This document shows positions 6,275 through 8,015 of a DNA stretch of 8,015 bases, piece by piece. Each line of letters starts with the position of its first letter. Position 1 is the first letter of the stretch. The DNA comes from an uncultured Lachnospiraceae bacterium. GTDB taxonomy: Bacteria > Bacillota > Clostridia > Lachnospirales > Lachnospiraceae. The stretch is taken from contig USDI01000091.1 of the NCBI GenBank assembly GCA_900553305.1, positions 1-8,015 of the forward strand, given 5' to 3'. Below the pieces are notes generated by a model, which made no database searches, was not told the DNA's origin, and saw only the letters and a list, made by a program, of their open reading frames with translations. The translations under genes and the position numbers were made by a program.

Positions 6275-7982
6275 CACAGCTTTGATCGGGTTCCTCCAAC
6301 ACCATCATGCACAGGTAAAACGGCATACACAGCATCAGGAAATAAACATACCGGAACTCTGTTGCTACCGGTGTTGCAATCATGACCGTTCCCCATAATA
6401 ACAGACACGGAAGGGCATAAAGAAGTTTTCCTTCTTCCCGGCGTACCAGCACACATCCGATCATCAGCAGTAAGATCCAGAAGGCAACTCCCATACTCCA
6501 TAATGTGCCATACACCGGCACCATGCTTCCAAGCTTTACGGCGATTTCCTTGCCCTTCACAACCAGAGGTCCCCGGATGAGTGGTGTATGAGATACACCA
6601 AGATCCGTTGCACTGACTCCCTCTGCGTCTGCCACCGGATAATAGGAATCCGGATACCAGTATCCGTTTGTCTGCTGGATATAAGCCTCCAGATAATCGC
6701 CCGGATATCGGAGCAGCAGATCGAGCCACAGCCTGAAGAATTCTTTTTTATGTGCTTCCAGATATTCCGGATGTCCGGCCCTTACAAGCTCCTTCATATT
6801 ATCCGCAAATTCCGGATTATACAGGTTCTTCACATGATTACGATCAATCACCGCATCAATCAGTTCCAGTTGTTGCGGTGATAACTCCCTGTCATTTGCA
6901 AGAACATACGAAACCTGCTGAATGGGAATGCACAACGATTCTACAAAATCCGGCGGCGTTACCTGACATCCATTCATCACCGGATACTTCACGACAACTG
7001 CTACGAGCAGGGAAATGGCCAAAAGTCCGACCACTTTCCGGTTCTTTTTCCAGAAAGAAGCAATGAAAAACGGGATACATACTAAGAATGCATACCAGCC
7101 ATTGGAGCGGAACAGGCACATCATTGCTCCACTAAACGCAAACAAGACCGCATGCTGCCATTTTCCTTCATTCCGAAGCCGTAACAGGGATGTAATAAAT
7201 ACCAGCACGGCTGCTGCAAACGGAATATCCTTCCAGACCGTAACCGCATAAACAGCATGGTATGGCAGGATTGCGAATATCAGAGCCATTGCAGTACACC
7301 ATCCTGCTTTCAGATGCAGGAACCTCATGGACGAAACAAAATAACCAACGCTGAATGCCATGATACACATTTGTGCAAAGGTGTAAAAGCCCATCGCAAA
7401 TACCATATTTCCCGTTATGGCAAATCCGAGCGAATAAAAGACCTTGATCAGCAACGTATGTACCCATGGATGATGATTACTGTAAGAAACCACGCCAAGT
7501 ACCTGCTCGAGCTGGTTAATGCTGTCCGGTGTCATAATTCCGGGAAACTGGTACAGGAAATAGGGCAGCCATCCCAGCAGACATACAAGAAATGTCGCAG
7601 CCAGCGGATGCGCAGCAAAAGGATTCCGGCTTTTGCCCGGTTCCTTTTCACAAAACAGCTCTTTCATCTTCTCCTTCTCTGTAACCCAGAGGAACAGGAA
7701 TTTCAGCAATGCATCAAACAGAGACCAGAAACCAATTGCAGTTGCCGCAAGAATCCCCAGCTGAAACATCCGATTGGTTAACGCCTCAATATAATGTGAA
7801 GCATCCAGCATCATATAACATAACGTATAGAGCACTGCCAAAACTGCTGATACTACCTTCATTCTACGGTCTGTCTTCTGTGAATCCGCAAGTTTCCTAT
7901 AAACCTCCCGGTAAAAGAAGAACGCCAGCAGGAAGAAAATAAGCGTAAATATATTTCCCGGCTCCATTCTCGCGGCTTTCAT
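6252..7982 (-). CDS. DUF6020-like multi-pass membrane protein (5' end may lie outside window)
   Basis: This encodes a polytopic membrane protein of 576 residues if read from the ATG at 7982. About twelve hydrophobic spans are visible, with a soluble extracytoplasmic region at roughly 340-475. Recognisable motifs are FPGIMTPDSINQ (146-157), SNHHPWVHT (168-176), TVWKDIPF (248-255), RSNGWY (292-297) and ATEFRYVYF (540-548). I associate the D-S-x-x-Q plus HHPWxHT pair, and the late RY, with DUF6020 proteins. Their activity is not established; the topology and an early-loop Asp plus His fit GT-C glycosyltransferases, which is inference. The start is uncertain: the frame is open to the right edge, TTG at 7985 immediately precedes the ATG, another ATG lies at 7967, and none has a convincing ribosome binding site, so the true start may be further upstream. 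It precedes the FAD gene by 43 bases in the same direction. Confidence 0.87.
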   Translation of the reverse strand: MKAARMEPGNIFTLIFFLLAFFFYREVYRKLADSQKTDRRMKVVSAVLAVLYTLCYMMLDASHYIEALTNRMFQLGILAATAIGFWSLFDALLKFLFLWVTEKEKMKELFCEKEPGKSRNPFAAHPLAATFLVCLLGWLPYFLYQFPGIMTPDSINQLEQVLGVVSYSNHHPWVHTLLIKVFYSLGFAITGNMVFAMGFYTFAQMCIMAFSVGYFVSSMRFLHLKAGWCTAMALIFAILPYHAVYAVTVWKDIPFAAAVLVFITSLLRLRNEGKWQHAVLFAFSGAMMCLFRSNGWYAFLVCIPFFIASFWKKNRKVVGLLAISLLVAVVVKYPVMNGCQVTPPDFVESLCIPIQQVSYVLANDRELSPQQLELIDAVIDRNHVKNLYNPEFADNMKELVRAGHPEYLEAHKKEFFRLWLDLLLRYPGDYLEAYIQQTNGYWYPDSYYPVADAEGVSATDLGVSHTPLIRGPLVVKGKEIAVKLGSMVPVYGTLWSMGVAFWILLLMIGCVLVRREEGKLLYALPCLLLWGTVMIATPVATEFRYVYFLMLCMPFYLCMMVLEEPDQSCVDAPPEI

Positions 7983-8015
7983 CAATGCCCGGTGGCTCAG
8001 CCGGCTGGGCCTGCG

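Noticed and set aside
7257..7781. Rightward ORF of 174 codons opposite the DUF6020-like gene
   Set aside because: It lies fully within a convincing membrane-protein gene on the other strand and its translation shows no domain-like pattern.
1..8015. CRISPR arrays, tRNA or rRNA genes, insertion sequences, phage or toxin-antitoxin genes
   Set aside because: I looked on both strands and saw no regularly spaced repeats, no cloverleaf or rRNA-like stretches, no transposase motifs or terminal inverted repeats, and no small paired ORFs with binding sites.

Overview
The window looks like a chromosomal piece of a low-to-moderate GC Firmicute, most likely a Lachnospiraceae-type Clostridium relative. 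The reasons are strong GGAGG-type ribosome binding sites, gene content (multi-pass membrane proteins resembling the DUF6056, DUF6077 and DUF6020 families, which I associate with gut Clostridia), and unpunctuated, closely packed genes. No rRNA, tRNA, CRISPR array, transposase or phage gene is visible. The genus assignment is inference, not something read from a marker gene.

Layout. Positions 1-3332 hold a leftward transcription unit. It starts at a promoter near 3361-3390 and runs through a DUF6056-like membrane protein, a DUF6077-like membrane protein (ATGA overlap with the first) and, after a 100-bp stop-rich gap, a third membrane protein that continues off the left edge. Positions 3401-4459 hold one rightward gene, a radical SAM enzyme with a shortened SPASM/twitch-like C-terminal cysteine region, fired from a divergent promoter. 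Positions 4628-8015 hold a second leftward unit: a DUF6020-like membrane protein (frame open to the right edge) followed by an FAD-dependent oxidoreductase of the protoporphyrinogen-oxidase/UDP-galactopyranose-mutase-like group. A 11-bp GC-headed hairpin at 4512-4541 separates the two convergent genes and should stop transcription from both sides.

How the genes may work together. The three complete or nearly complete large membrane proteins share the look of GT-C-type polyprenyl-phosphate-sugar glycosyltransferases: about 10 or more membrane spans, acidic motifs in the first large loop, and conserved His/Asp or Arg motifs. The FAD enzyme resembles the sugar-mutase side of its superfamily, and such genes commonly sit in surface-polysaccharide loci. 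The simplest reading is a cell-surface glycan assembly or decoration region, with the radical SAM enzyme as the least explained member. This functional link is inference from neighbourhood and fold-level resemblance. No substrate can be named from the sequence.

The most useful second looks are the possible split or eroded DUF6077-type gene around 690-789, the unusual radical SAM protein, and an internal promoter whose extended -10 begins with the stop codon of the upstream gene.
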